Assembly: GCF_004804335.1 (NCBI RefSeq)
Contig: NZ_SRXY01000007.1
Span: forward strand, 62,001 to 126,000
Origin: Pacificoceanicola onchidii
GTDB taxonomy: Bacteria > Pseudomonadota > Alphaproteobacteria > Rhodobacterales > Rhodobacteraceae
Reading direction: 5' to 3'
Length of the DNA: 64,000 nt
Part shown: in pieces, positions 18,226-26,434 of the stretch
Numbering within the stretch: the stretch's first letter is position 1
Layout: each line of letters begins with the position of its first letter
The notes under the pieces: model-generated
The model's input: only the letters and a program-made list of their open reading frames with translations
Told to the model about the DNA's origin: nothing
Database searches by the model: none
Translations under genes and position numbers: made by a program

Positions 18226-18262
18226 GGCGGGGAACACACTGCACCCCGCCCTTGGTTTCTTT
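18226..18262 (+). terminator. Intrinsic terminator of the parA operon
   Basis: Seven-base-pair GC stem (GGCGGGG with CCCCGCC, 11-base loop) starting directly after the stop codon, followed by CTTGGTTTCTTT. The tail overlaps the intergenic repeat that begins at 18254. Confidence 0.6.
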
Positions 18263-18311
18263 GGGCCAAAAATACCTCGGGGAGTCCGGAAGGACGGGGC
18301 AGCGCCCCAAT
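18254..18311 (-). repeat. Intergenic repeat, copy 1 (inverted)
   Basis: A 29-bp core (18254-18282) is the exact reverse complement of 62044-62072. It is followed at 18296-18311 by the GC hairpin GGGGCAGCGCCCC, also present in the copies at 40044 and 62008. It lies between convergent genes. Confidence 0.75.
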
Positions 18312-18332
18312 CGCGCCGAAGGCGCGCTCGTC

Positions 18333-18351
18333 GCCTCGCGAGACGCGAGGC
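18333..18351 (-). terminator. GC hairpin downstream of transaldolase
   Basis: Perfect 8-bp stem (GCCTCGCG / CGCGAGGC, loop AGA), 9 bases beyond the transaldolase stop. It overlaps an alternative hairpin AGGCG-AAA-CGCCT, and a third small stem (CGCGCC-GAA-GGCGCG) lies at 18312-18326. There is no T-run, so termination is possible but not certain. Confidence 0.45.
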
Positions 18352-18359
18352 GAAACGCC

Positions 18360-19013
18360 TCAGACGATCTTGATGCCCGCGTCGGCAATGTCCTTCAGGA
18401 ACTGGTCAAGCCCCTTGTCCGTCAGAACGTGGTTCGCCATGGCCTTGATCACGCCCGGAGGCGCTGTAGCGACATCCGCACCAATCTTGGCGCATTCGCT
18501 CATGTGGTTGGCAGAGCGGATGGAAGCGGCGAGGATGTTTGTCTCGAAACCGTAGTTGTCATAGATCTCGCGGATGTCAGCGATCAGCTCCAGACCGTCG
18601 AGGTTCAGATCGTCGAGACGACCGATGAACGGAGAGATGAAGGTCGCGCCTGCCTTGGCGGCCAGCAGCGCCTGGTTGGCGGAGAAGCAGAGCGTGACGT
18701 TGACCATCTTGCCCTCATCCGACAGCACCTTGCAGGCCTTCAGACCGTCCCAGGTCAGCGGCACTTTCACGGCGATGTTCTCGGCGATCTCGGCCAGCTT
18801 GCGGCCTTCTTCGATCATCTTGTCCGCGTCCACGGCGGTCACCTCGGCGGAGACCGGGCCCGAGACGATGTCACAGATTTCCTTGGTCACTTCGAGAATG
18901 TCCCGACCGGACTTCTTGATCAGGGAGGGGTTGGTCGTCACACCGTCCACCATGCCCAGATCGTTCAATTCACGGATGGCATCGACGTCAGCAGTATCGA
19001 CAAAGAATTTCAT
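18360..19013 (-). CDS. tal: Transaldolase, short (TalB-type 3B / fructose-6-phosphate aldolase-like)
   Basis: 217-residue class I aldolase barrel that transfers dihydroxyacetone units in the pentose phosphate pathway. The N-terminus [20 protein letters not shown] and the block [13 protein letters not shown] are family signatures; the Schiff-base lysine lies in [14 protein letters not shown]. The C-terminal ATAPPGVI helps to bind phosphate. Short members work either as transaldolase or as fructose-6-phosphate aldolase, and sequence alone does not decide; transaldolase is the usual activity in this lineage. It is divergent from priA with 58 bases between. Confidence 0.94.
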   Translation of the reverse strand: MKFFVDTADVDAIRELNDLGMVDGVTTNPSLIKKSGRDILEVTKEICDIVSGPVSAEVTAVDADKMIEEGRKLAEIAENIAVKVPLTWDGLKACKVLSDEGKMVNVTLCFSANQALLAAKAGATFISPFIGRLDDLNLDGLELIADIREIYDNYGFETNILAASIRSANHMSECAKIGADVATAPPGVIKAMANHVLTDKGLDQFLKDIADAGIKIV

Positions 19014-19071
19014 GGGGTGCGCTTCCTTTTGATGGCTTGGCCTTTCCTCTCCAGCGCTTTACCCCTTTTGC

Positions 19072-21294
19072 ATGGCGCACAAAACCCTTGATTGTATACC
19101 AAGCGATCCCGGCTTCTATGAGACCGGTACGCTTGTTGCGGTGCTCACCACGCAACCCCTTGATCGGCCTTTGGATTACAAGGCTCCGGAGGGTGGGTGT
19201 TTTGCTGGCGCGTTTGTCGAAGTGCCGCTTGGACCGCGCAAGGTTCTGGGGGTGGTCTGGGGGCCGGGTCTGGGCGGTTTTGATCCGGCCAAGGCGCGCT
19301 CGATCATCCGGGTGCTGGATACACCGCCCATGCGGGACGAAATGCGCCAGTTTCTGGAGAAATGCGGCAGTTACACGCTGACGCCGCTCTCGATGATGTT
19401 GCGGCTGGCGACGCGTGCGCCGGGTCTTGGTGACGCGCCCTCCATGCGAAAAGTCTATCGCATGGGAGCCGGTGAGCCGCCGCGCATGACCGATGCCCGG
19501 CGCCGGGTGATCGAGGCTGCGCAGGAGATGGGCGGGCTGGCTCTGACGTTGAAAGAACTGGCCGAGACCGCCGGCGTGACGCCGCAGGTGGTCAAAGGGC
19601 TGCTGCCCTCGGGCGCAATTATCGAAGAGGAAAGCCCGCGCGACACGCCGTTTCCGCGTTTGGACCCTGACTACGGGGCCAAAGACCTGACCGAAGATCA
19701 GAAGGCTGCTGCCGAGCAATTGCGCGCGGCGCAGCGTACGGGCGCCTACAAGACGACATTGCTCAAGGGTGTTACCGGCTCGGGCAAGACCGAGGTGTAT
19801 CTTGAAGCGGTGGCCGAAGCCCTGCGGCAGGGGCGACAGGCGCTGGTGCTGCTTCCCGAGATTGCCCTGTCGGCGGAGTTCCTGTCCCGCGTCGAGGCGC
19901 GTTTCGGCGCGCGGCCCGCGGAATGGCATTCCGGTGTGACCATGACAGAGCGCCGCCGCACGTGGCGCATGGTGGCGGAAGGCCATGCGCAGCTGGTCGT
20001 CGGCGCGCGCTCTGCCCTGTTCCTGCCGTACCAGAACCTTGGTCTGGTGGTGGTCGACGAGGAACACGACACCTCTTACAAGCAGGACGAAGGCGTGATG
20101 TACAACGCCCGCGACATGGCCGTTCTGCGCGCCTCGATCCTCGGGGCGCAGGTGGTTCTGGCCTCTGCGACGCCGTGCCTTGAAAGCTGGGCCAACGCGG
20201 AGGCGGGCAAATACGACAAGCTGGTTCTGGCATCGCGCTTCGGCGTGGCGGTACTGCCAGAGATGAAGGCGCTGGACATGCGCCCGGAAAAGCTGCCATC
20301 GACCCGCTGGATCTCTGCGCAGATGGAAACCGCCGTGCGCCAGCGGATGGAGGCGGGGGAGCAGGCATTGCTGTTCCTGAACAGGCGCGGCTATGCGCCG
20401 GTGACCATCTGCCGGGCTTGCGGCCATCAGATCGCCTGCCCGCACTGCGATGCGCGCATGGTCGAACACCGGTTTCTGCGGCGTTTGGTTTGCCATCAAT
20501 GCGGTGAAAGCACGCCGATCCCGGAGCGCTGTCCCTCCTGTGACGCGGAGGACAGGCTGGCTCCGGTTGGTCCCGGGGTTGAGCGGCTTGAGGAAGAGGC
20601 AACAGCGCTGTTTCCGGACGCGCGGATCGCGGTTTTGTCGTCGGATCTCTACGGCACCGCGCGCGAGCTCAAGGAACAAATCATCGAAATTGCGGAAGGT
20701 GCGGCGGACATCATCATCGGCACGCAATTGGTGGCCAAGGGGCATAACTTCCCGTTGCTGACATTGGTGGGTGTGATTGACGCCGATCTGGGTCTGCAAG
20801 GCTCTGATCTGCGGGCGGCCGAACGCACGTTTCAGCTGATGCGGCAGGTTGCGGGCCGGGCTGGACGCGCCGAGAAACCGGGCGTGGCCCTGCTCCAGAC
20901 CTATCAGCCCGAACACCCGGTGATCCGGGCGATCCTGGGCGGGGACGAGGAAGCGTTCTGGAAAGCGGAGGCCGAGGAACGCCGCGCCGCCGGGATGCCG
21001 CCTTATGGCCGTCTCGCCGGAATCATCCTGTCCGGCAGCGAGGCGCAGCAGGTCTTCGACCTCGGCACACATCTGGCGCGCAACGACGCGCCTTTGCGCC
21101 GGGCCGGCGCGGTTGTCTATGGTCCCGCCCCTGCGCCGATTGCACGCGTGCGCGGACGCCACCGGGTGCGGCTTTTGGTGAAGGCGGACAAGGGCGTCCT
21201 GCTTCAGGGGGCTTTGCGAGAGTGGGTCTCAGGCGTGAAGCTGCGCGGCGACTTGAGGCTGGCGATCGACGTGGACCCGCAGAGTTTCTTTTGA
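19072..21294 (+). CDS. priA: Primosomal protein N', replication restart helicase
   Basis: 740-residue 3'-5' DNA helicase that reloads the replisome at stalled forks. The order is an N-terminal DNA-binding domain with RPLDYKAPEG, then Walker A G233-V-T-G-S-G-K-T240, a DEEH box at 329-332 (VVDEEHDTSYKQDE), the zinc region CRACGHQIACPHCD plus CHQCGE and CPSCD with eight cysteines, and helicase motifs GTQLVAKGHNFP and QVAGRAGR. The chosen ATG has no good SD, so the exact start is less sure than the identity. The gene ends 37 bases before a REPIN-like element. Confidence 0.96.
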   Translation: MAHKTLDCIPSDPGFYETGTLVAVLTTQPLDRPLDYKAPEGGCFAGAFVEVPLGPRKVLGVVWGPGLGGFDPAKARSIIRVLDTPPMRDEMRQFLEKCGSYTLTPLSMMLRLATRAPGLGDAPSMRKVYRMGAGEPPRMTDARRRVIEAAQEMGGLALTLKELAETAGVTPQVVKGLLPSGAIIEEESPRDTPFPRLDPDYGAKDLTEDQKAAAEQLRAAQRTGAYKTTLLKGVTGSGKTEVYLEAVAEALRQGRQALVLLPEIALSAEFLSRVEARFGARPAEWHSGVTMTERRRTWRMVAEGHAQLVVGARSALFLPYQNLGLVVVDEEHDTSYKQDEGVMYNARDMAVLRASILGAQVVLASATPCLESWANAEAGKYDKLVLASRFGVAVLPEMKALDMRPEKLPSTRWISAQMETAVRQRMEAGEQALLFLNRRGYAPVTICRACGHQIACPHCDARMVEHRFLRRLVCHQCGESTPIPERCPSCDAEDRLAPVGPGVERLEEEATALFPDARIAVLSSDLYGTARELKEQIIEIAEGAADIIIGTQLVAKGHNFPLLTLVGVIDADLGLQGSDLRAAERTFQLMRQVAGRAGRAEKPGVALLQTYQPEHPVIRAILGGDEEAFWKAEAEERRAAGMPPYGRLAGIILSGSEAQQVFDLGTHLARNDAPLRRAGAVVYGPAPAPIARVRGRHRVRLLVKADKGVLLQGALREWVSGVKLRGDLRLAIDVDPQSFF

Positions 21295-21331
21295 AACGTG
21301 TTAGGGCCGAGTGTGGACATTGAACATGACG

Positions 21332-21460
21332 CGTCCCGGACTTAATCCGGGACCTCTTGGCCAACGCTGAAGCCATATAACGCGTTGCTATCGCCGTACC
21401 ACGGCCCGCCAATGGCGCGGCTCGTACTCTGACGATGAGGTCCCGGATCAAGTCCGGGAC
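21332..21460. repeat. REPIN-like inverted pair of REP palindromes
   Basis: Two copies of one palindrome, GTCCCGGA-N5-TCCGGGAC, stand in opposite orientation at 21333-21353 and 21440-21460, about 86 bases apart. Including flanks (GAGG / CCTC) the two are reverse complements with one mismatch. They lie in the 200-base gap between priA and the thioesterase gene, which shows no gene. Palindromes of this wording are scattered through many alphaproteobacterial genomes. Confidence 0.75.
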
Positions 21461-21494
21461 AGGGCCTCCAAATGACCGTTCAAGCCCAACCCCG

Positions 21495-21929
21495 TCACAC
21501 CACGGCGATGCCTTCAAAAACGCCCCGCAGTCTTTGCGACATAGCCAGTGGTTTCCCGTCCGGCCCCGTCAAAACCATGGCGAAGAACCCTTCCGCGTGA
21601 GCCTGATCCACGTCACCCGGAAACAACCCGACCTCAAACCGGACAGAAGACCGGCCGAGATGACTGATCCGTATCCCGGCATTCACCGGATCCGGAAACC
21701 CAAGCTCCGCATGAAACCGGAGGCCGGTTTCCACCACCACAAACCGATGCGCGCCGGGACCGCGGATTTCGATACCCTGCCCGATCTTCCACAGGCTGAC
21801 CGCCGTATCGATAAGCGACAGGTAAGCGGCATTGTTCATATGCCCGTATTCGTCATTGTCCGCCCAGCGGGTCTGCAGCGGGACAAAGGCGCGGTAGTCC
21901 GCGCGGGTTCCGGCAGGCAGGCGGCTCAT
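21495..21929 (-). CDS. Acyl-CoA thioesterase, 4HBT hotdog fold
   Basis: 144-residue single hotdog domain. The segment RWADNDEYGHMNNAAYLSLI carries the catalytic aspartate of the 4-hydroxybenzoyl-CoA thioesterase class, followed by a long helix. Members hydrolyse acyl-CoA thioesters in the cytoplasm; the substrate cannot be told from sequence. It is the last gene of the minus-strand run, its start overlapping the stop of the TIGR02186 gene by four bases, so the two are translationally coupled. Why a thioesterase follows a sulfur-type exporter is not clear. Confidence 0.92.
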   Translation of the reverse strand: MSRLPAGTRADYRAFVPLQTRWADNDEYGHMNNAAYLSLIDTAVSLWKIGQGIEIRGPGAHRFVVVETGLRFHAELGFPDPVNAGIRISHLGRSSVRFEVGLFPGDVDQAHAEGFFAMVLTGPDGKPLAMSQRLRGVFEGIAVV

Positions 21930-22690
21930 CTTTCCCTCAACAGGCGGAAGGCGGTGGAGGCGATCCAGCCCGCACCGATGGCGATGGCGAGCGAAAGCAG
22001 ACCGTAGGCCAGCGGATTGCCCCGGGACAGCTCATACAACCAGCGCTCGAGACCCACTTTACGCACGTCGATTTTCGTCTCGAAGGACGACACCACAGAG
22101 CCGTCGCGCGTGAGGAAAATCCGCATGGGATAGCGGCCCTCAACAAGGTTCGCGGGCATGGTGACGGACGTATTGAACAGGGTCGACTCGCTCATCTCGA
22201 CCGCGCCTTCGAGCATCTGATACTTGTCCTGGTTCTCCCGAATGCGCACGACGGCAGCGGAAAAAGCCTGCGAATCCTGAACCTGCATCGGAGCGCCAAC
22301 AGAGCGGATGGCACGCTCGATGGACACATGGTGGCGCAGGTCCTCGACTTGGGTGATGACATCGTTCCAAGGGCCGGATGTTGCCACGGCATAGAAGGAG
22401 GGCGCGGCGTCCACTTCAACTGCCTGCGTGTTGACCCAGATGCCGAACCGGCGCTCCTTGCGCCAGACCGTCAACGGTTGAAGCGGGCCAGCGAGAGTGA
22501 TGACCACTTCGAGCGGAGCGCCTTCCGGGATCGGCGATTCCCGCTTGATCGCGCCGAAAATCAGGATTTCGGAACCGTCAAAATCCGTGGAAATGGAGAC
22601 CTGATCCTGGCTCAGGCCAAGAACCACCTCTTCGGCCCCGAGGGGCAGGGCGAAGAGAAGCCAGAGCAGGGCAAGGCAAACGGCGCGCAT
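21926..22690 (-). CDS. TIGR02186-type exported membrane-anchored protein
   Basis: 254 residues with an N-terminal signal (MRAVCLALLWLLFALPLGA), a periplasmic part and one C-terminal transmembrane helix (AYGLLSLAIAIGAGWIAS). It matches, from memory, the alphaproteobacterial family TIGR02186, which is regularly found next to a TauE/SafE transporter, as here: the TauE gene ends 2 bases upstream. The function is unknown; the constant partnership suggests an accessory subunit of the exporter. The start at 22690 is where the signal peptide begins; the frame stays open further upstream, inside the TauE gene. Confidence 0.86.
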   Translation of the reverse strand: MRAVCLALLWLLFALPLGAEEVVLGLSQDQVSISTDFDGSEILIFGAIKRESPIPEGAPLEVVITLAGPLQPLTVWRKERRFGIWVNTQAVEVDAAPSFYAVATSGPWNDVITQVEDLRHHVSIERAIRSVGAPMQVQDSQAFSAAVVRIRENQDKYQMLEGAVEMSESTLFNTSVTMPANLVEGRYPMRIFLTRDGSVVSSFETKIDVRKVGLERWLYELSRGNPLAYGLLSLAIAIGAGWIASTAFRLLRER

Positions 22691-22692
22691 CC

Positions 22693-23598
22693 CTACATCC
22701 CCGCGATGCTGAAGACCTCGGCCGGTTCCAGCAAGAGTTCCAGCGCCAGCTTCGCGCATACCAGCAGCACCAACCCGGCCAGCAGGACGCGCAATTGTTC
22801 TGCCTTCAGCCTCGCACCAAGCCCGGCGCCGAACTGCGCGCCGATCACGCCGCCGACGAGCAGCAGCACGGCGAGCAGGATGTCCACGGTGTAGTTGGTC
22901 GCGGCGTGCAGCATCGTGGTAAAGGCGGCGACAAAGATGATCTGAAAGAGCGATGTGCCAACGACGACCTTTGTCGGCATGCCCAGCAGGTAGATCATCG
23001 CCGGCACCATGATGAAACCGCCGCCAACCCCCATGATCGCGGCCAGAACACCCACCAGAAAGCCAACCATCAGCGGCGGGATGACAGAGATATAGAGGCC
23101 CGATGTGCGAAAGCGGACCTTGAGCGGCAACCCGTGGATCCAGTTGTGCTTCTTGCGCTTGGGGCGCACGCCGGATTTGGATCGGCGCAGGGCACGGATG
23201 CTTTCGATCATCATCAGGCCGCCGATCACGCCCAGAAAGACGACGTAGAACAGCGAAACCAGCAGATCGACCTGGCCGAGCTTCTTGAGGAAGTTGAAGA
23301 GCGCGACGCCCAGACTGGCTCCGACAAGCCCTCCTGCGAGCAGAACGCCGCCCATCTTGAGATCCACGGCACGCCTTTTGAAATGCGCCAGAACCGCCGA
23401 GATTGAAGAGGCAACAATCTGGTTCGCCCCGGTGGCCACCGCGACCGCAGGCGGAATGCCGATGAAAAAGAGCAGCGGTGTCAGAAGAAAGCCACCCCCG
23501 ACCCCAAACATGCCGGACAATACCCCGACCATACCGCCAAGACCGAGGATCAGCAGGAAATTGACCGAAACCTCGGCAATGGGCAGGTAGATTTGCAT
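22693..23598 (-). CDS. TauE/SafE-family sulfite/organosulfonate exporter-like permease
   Basis: 301-residue inner-membrane protein with about eight hydrophobic segments. The repeated family motif is visible twice: LGGMVGVLSGMFGVGGGFLL near residue 20 and LAAIMGVGGGFIMVPAMIYL in the second half, as in the inverted-repeat TauE fold. Members move sulfite, sulfoacetate or other small anions across the membrane. The TIGR02186 gene is adjacent and supports a sulfur or anion link. The start MQIYLPIAEVSVN at 23598 fits; upstream residues in the open frame lack family character. It is 68 bases after the ABC permease gene and may be on the same transcript. Confidence 0.92.
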   Translation of the reverse strand: MQIYLPIAEVSVNFLLILGLGGMVGVLSGMFGVGGGFLLTPLLFFIGIPPAVAVATGANQIVASSISAVLAHFKRRAVDLKMGGVLLAGGLVGASLGVALFNFLKKLGQVDLLVSLFYVVFLGVIGGLMMIESIRALRRSKSGVRPKRKKHNWIHGLPLKVRFRTSGLYISVIPPLMVGFLVGVLAAIMGVGGGFIMVPAMIYLLGMPTKVVVGTSLFQIIFVAAFTTMLHAATNYTVDILLAVLLLVGGVIGAQFGAGLGARLKAEQLRVLLAGLVLLVCAKLALELLLEPAEVFSIAGM

Positions 23599-23666
23599 GG
23601 CGGCATTCTGCGCTGCCGCACCGTCAAAGGCAACGGGCGACAGCGGGTTTTTGTTGGCGCTAAAGC

Positions 23667-24635
23667 TTAGCGTTCCTTTACATAAGGCTCGCCCCCGGCG
23701 CGCGGCGGGATGGCCTTGCCGACAAACCCGGCGAGGATGACCACAGTCAGGATGTAGGGCAACGCGTCCATGACCTGCACCGGGATCGTGGTGCTGACAA
23801 CGCTCTCCACCACATCCGGGCGCAGCGAAAGGGCTTGCAGGAAGCCGAAGAGCAGGCAGGCAAAGAGCGCATACCATGGCCGCCATTTCGCGAAGATGAG
23901 GGCTGCCAGTGCGATGTAGCCGCGTCCGGCGCTCATCTCCCGGACGAAACCGGCCTGCAGACCTGTTGCAAGATAGGCTCCCGCGAGGCCGCACAGCACA
24001 CCGGTGATCACCAGCGAGCTGTAGCGCAAGCCGGTGACGGAGACGCCCGCGGTGTCCACCGCTTCGGGGGCTTCACCCACCGCGCGCAGGCGCAGGCCAA
24101 AGCGGGTGCGGTAGAGCGTCCACCATGTCAGCGGCACGGCCAGCAGCGCGACGTAGACGAGGAACGAATGTCCGGAAATCATATCGGCGTAGATCGGCCC
24201 CAGCACAGGCACACCGCGCAGGGCTTCGGCGAAGGGCAGGGTGATTGGCTCGAACCGCCCGCCCTGCATCAGCGAAGGCGTACGTCCGCCCTGTCCGAAC
24301 CAGACCTGAGCAATCAGAACGGTCACACCGGACGCGAGGAAGTTCAGCGCAACGCCCGAGATCAGCTGATTGCCCCGGAAGGTGATCGAAGCGAGGCCGT
24401 GCAGGCCCGACAGCGCCATGGAGGCGGCAATGCCCGCCAGCATCCCGATCCAGACAGAGCCGGTTGAGAAGGCAAAGGCGGCGGAGAAGAAGGCGGCGAT
24501 GAGCATTTTGCCTTCAAGCCCGATGTCGATGACGCCGGACCGCTCGGAGAACAGCCCGGCAAGACAGGCCAGAAGCAGAGGGGTGGACAGGCGGATGGTG
24601 CTGCCGCCGATCTGGATGAGGGTGTCGAGATCCAT
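23667..24635 (-). CDS. Nucleoside-type ABC transporter permease (second permease, YufQ/NupQ-like)
   Basis: 322-residue inner-membrane subunit of a BMP-dependent ABC importer. Multiple hydrophobic segments are present, with the family block LFSERSGVIDIGLEGKMLI near residue 30 and VGEAPEAVDTAGVSV in the cytoplasmic loop that contacts the ATPase. The paralogous permease is encoded two genes upstream. It starts 3 bases after the LysE gene stop, so the exporter gene lies between the two permease genes in one operon. The usual substrates of this class are purine nucleosides or deoxynucleosides. Confidence 0.93.
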   Translation of the reverse strand: MDLDTLIQIGGSTIRLSTPLLLACLAGLFSERSGVIDIGLEGKMLIAAFFSAAFAFSTGSVWIGMLAGIAASMALSGLHGLASITFRGNQLISGVALNFLASGVTVLIAQVWFGQGGRTPSLMQGGRFEPITLPFAEALRGVPVLGPIYADMISGHSFLVYVALLAVPLTWWTLYRTRFGLRLRAVGEAPEAVDTAGVSVTGLRYSSLVITGVLCGLAGAYLATGLQAGFVREMSAGRGYIALAALIFAKWRPWYALFACLLFGFLQALSLRPDVVESVVSTTIPVQVMDALPYILTVVILAGFVGKAIPPRAGGEPYVKER

Positions 24636-24638
24636 GGG

Positions 24639-25262
24639 CTAAACCTCTGAAGTCGCGAGTTTGAAAGCGGCGAAGCCGAAGACGAGGCCAAGCGCGGCCT
24701 CAATCTTGCCACGGGCGGCCGCGTAAGCGTTTTGGAAGGGGCGGCTGGAGAGGGCAAAGCCCCAGGCCGCATGTCCGAAGAACGAAATCACGCCGCCGCA
24801 CAGCACGTAGAGCGCGATAACCGGCAAGGACGCGTTTGTGACGGCACCGACCGCCGATATGGCCAGCCAGAAGCCCACGGCTTTCGGGTTGGTGACTTGC
24901 AGCAGGTATCCCTGAACCAGCCGGGCCACGGTGCCGCGGGTTCCGGTTTTGACCCGGGTCACCGCTGGCGGGCGCATCGCTCTGCGAAACGCGCCGTAGG
25001 CGAGCCACAGGAGATAGGCCGTCCCAAAGGCCTTCAGGGCCTGCATGGCCCAGGCTACCTGGCTGAGCAGGAGCCCGATCCCGGCTAGGGTCAGAAGGTT
25101 CAGGGTCATGCTGCCCAAGGCAATGCCAGCGCAGGTTGTCAGGGCGGCGCGGCGCCCTTCGCTGCTTGCGATGCCGAGCAGCAGCGCCACGGCAGGCCCC
25201 GGCGACAAGGTGCCGACCAGCAAAATGGTATAGGCGGTCAGGATACCGGCAAGCAGGCTCAT
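24639..25262 (-). CDS. LysE-family exporter inside the nucleoside importer operon
   Basis: 207-residue membrane protein with about six hydrophobic helices. The motif LVGTLSPGPAVALLLGIASS near the N-terminus is the LysE/RhtB signature, and QVTNPKAVGFWLAI is the second conserved block. The family exports amino acids or related small metabolites. The ATG overlaps the stop of the upstream permease gene by four bases, and the second permease begins 3 bases after the stop, so it is translationally embedded in an importer operon. The substrate is unknown. This gene order seems unusual to me for nup-type operons. Confidence 0.92.
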   Translation of the reverse strand: MSLLAGILTAYTILLVGTLSPGPAVALLLGIASSEGRRAALTTCAGIALGSMTLNLLTLAGIGLLLSQVAWAMQALKAFGTAYLLWLAYGAFRRAMRPPAVTRVKTGTRGTVARLVQGYLLQVTNPKAVGFWLAISAVGAVTNASLPVIALYVLCGGVISFFGHAAWGFALSSRPFQNAYAAARGKIEAALGLVFGFAAFKLATSEV

Positions 25263-26356
25263 GTGCGTTTTCCTCGCCCGAACAGCAGGAACAGCTTTTC
25301 AAGCGGCATGCGCACCATATTGTCGAGCGCGCCCGTGAACATGATGACCAGCGCCTGGATGACGGTGATCAACTCGCGCGGGATCGAGGTCCAGAGCGCC
25401 AATTCTGCGCCGCCCTGATAAAGGAAGCCGAACAGAAGGGCCGCCAAAAACACACCCAAGGGGTGCGACCGGCCCATAAGCGCCACGGCAATGCCGATGA
25501 AACCGGCGCCTTCCGTTGCGTTCATCACAAGCCGTTCGGCCTCGCCCATTGTGGTGTTGAGCGCCATCAGCCCGGCAAGACCGCCCGAAATGAGCATGGC
25601 CACAACGATGATCCGCACAGGCGAGATCCCGGCGTATTTCGCGGCCGTTTCGGAATGGCCAAAGGCGCGGATTTCGTACCCCAGCCGTGTGCGCCAGATC
25701 AGGAACCAGAAGCCGATGCAGGCGAGCACGGCAATGAAGAAGGTCACGTTGGCCGGGGATCCCCGGAACAGCGGATTGTCGGCAGTGGCGAACATGTCCT
25801 GGAACGTCGGCAGGTGGGTCGCCTCGGGGAAAGGGCCGGTGGCCGGGTCCATCGCGCGCGGCGGACGCAGCACGTTCACCAGCATGTAGTTCAACACCGC
25901 AGAGGCGATGAAGTTGAACATGATCGTGGTGATCACGATGTGGCTGCCGCGTTTTGCCTGCAGGTAGGCCGGGATAAAGGCCCAGGCCGCGCCAAACAGC
26001 GCAGCGGAGAAGGTCGCCCCGATCAGGGCAATCGTCCAATGCGGCCACGGGATGTAAAGACAGGCCAAGGCAACCCCAAGCCCGCCGATCATCGCCTGCC
26101 CTTCACCGCCGATGTTGAACATGCGCGCATGGAATGCGACGGCGACGCAAAGGCCAGTGAAGATGAAATTGGTCGCGTAGTAGAGCGTATAACCCCATCC
26201 GGATGAGCGCATCAGCGCGCCGTCGACCATCAGCGAGAAGGCCTCAACCGGGTCTTCTCCGATCGCAAGGATCACAAGGGCCGAGATAAGCGCGGCCAGA
26301 AGGATCGAAAACAGGGGGACGAGAACCGCGTCGGCCCAGGCGGGCATTCTGTTCAT
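25259..26356 (-). CDS. Nucleoside-type ABC transporter permease (first permease, YufP/NupP-like)
   Basis: 365-residue inner-membrane permease with about nine or ten hydrophobic segments. LCVAVAFHARMFNIGGEGQA, with its GGEGQ core, is the hallmark of the BMP-system first permease, and IRAFGHSETAAKYAGISP is the ATPase-coupling loop. It pairs with the 322-residue permease downstream to form the heterodimeric channel. Its start is 78 bases after the ATPase gene, and its stop overlaps the LysE start. Confidence 0.93.
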   Translation of the reverse strand: MNRMPAWADAVLVPLFSILLAALISALVILAIGEDPVEAFSLMVDGALMRSSGWGYTLYYATNFIFTGLCVAVAFHARMFNIGGEGQAMIGGLGVALACLYIPWPHWTIALIGATFSAALFGAAWAFIPAYLQAKRGSHIVITTIMFNFIASAVLNYMLVNVLRPPRAMDPATGPFPEATHLPTFQDMFATADNPLFRGSPANVTFFIAVLACIGFWFLIWRTRLGYEIRAFGHSETAAKYAGISPVRIIVVAMLISGGLAGLMALNTTMGEAERLVMNATEGAGFIGIAVALMGRSHPLGVFLAALLFGFLYQGGAELALWTSIPRELITVIQALVIMFTGALDNMVRMPLEKLFLLFGRGKRT

Positions 26357-26434
26357 GTCGTGCGTCCTTCAGGCTTGTGCGGCGCTTTGCGGGGGGCGGA
26401 TTGGGCTCTGGAACCGCGTAAAAGCAGGGTGCGA

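Noticed and set aside
18988-21162. 724-residue open frame on the minus strand
   Set aside because: Antisense to priA, with low-complexity arginine/histidine composition and no family motif.
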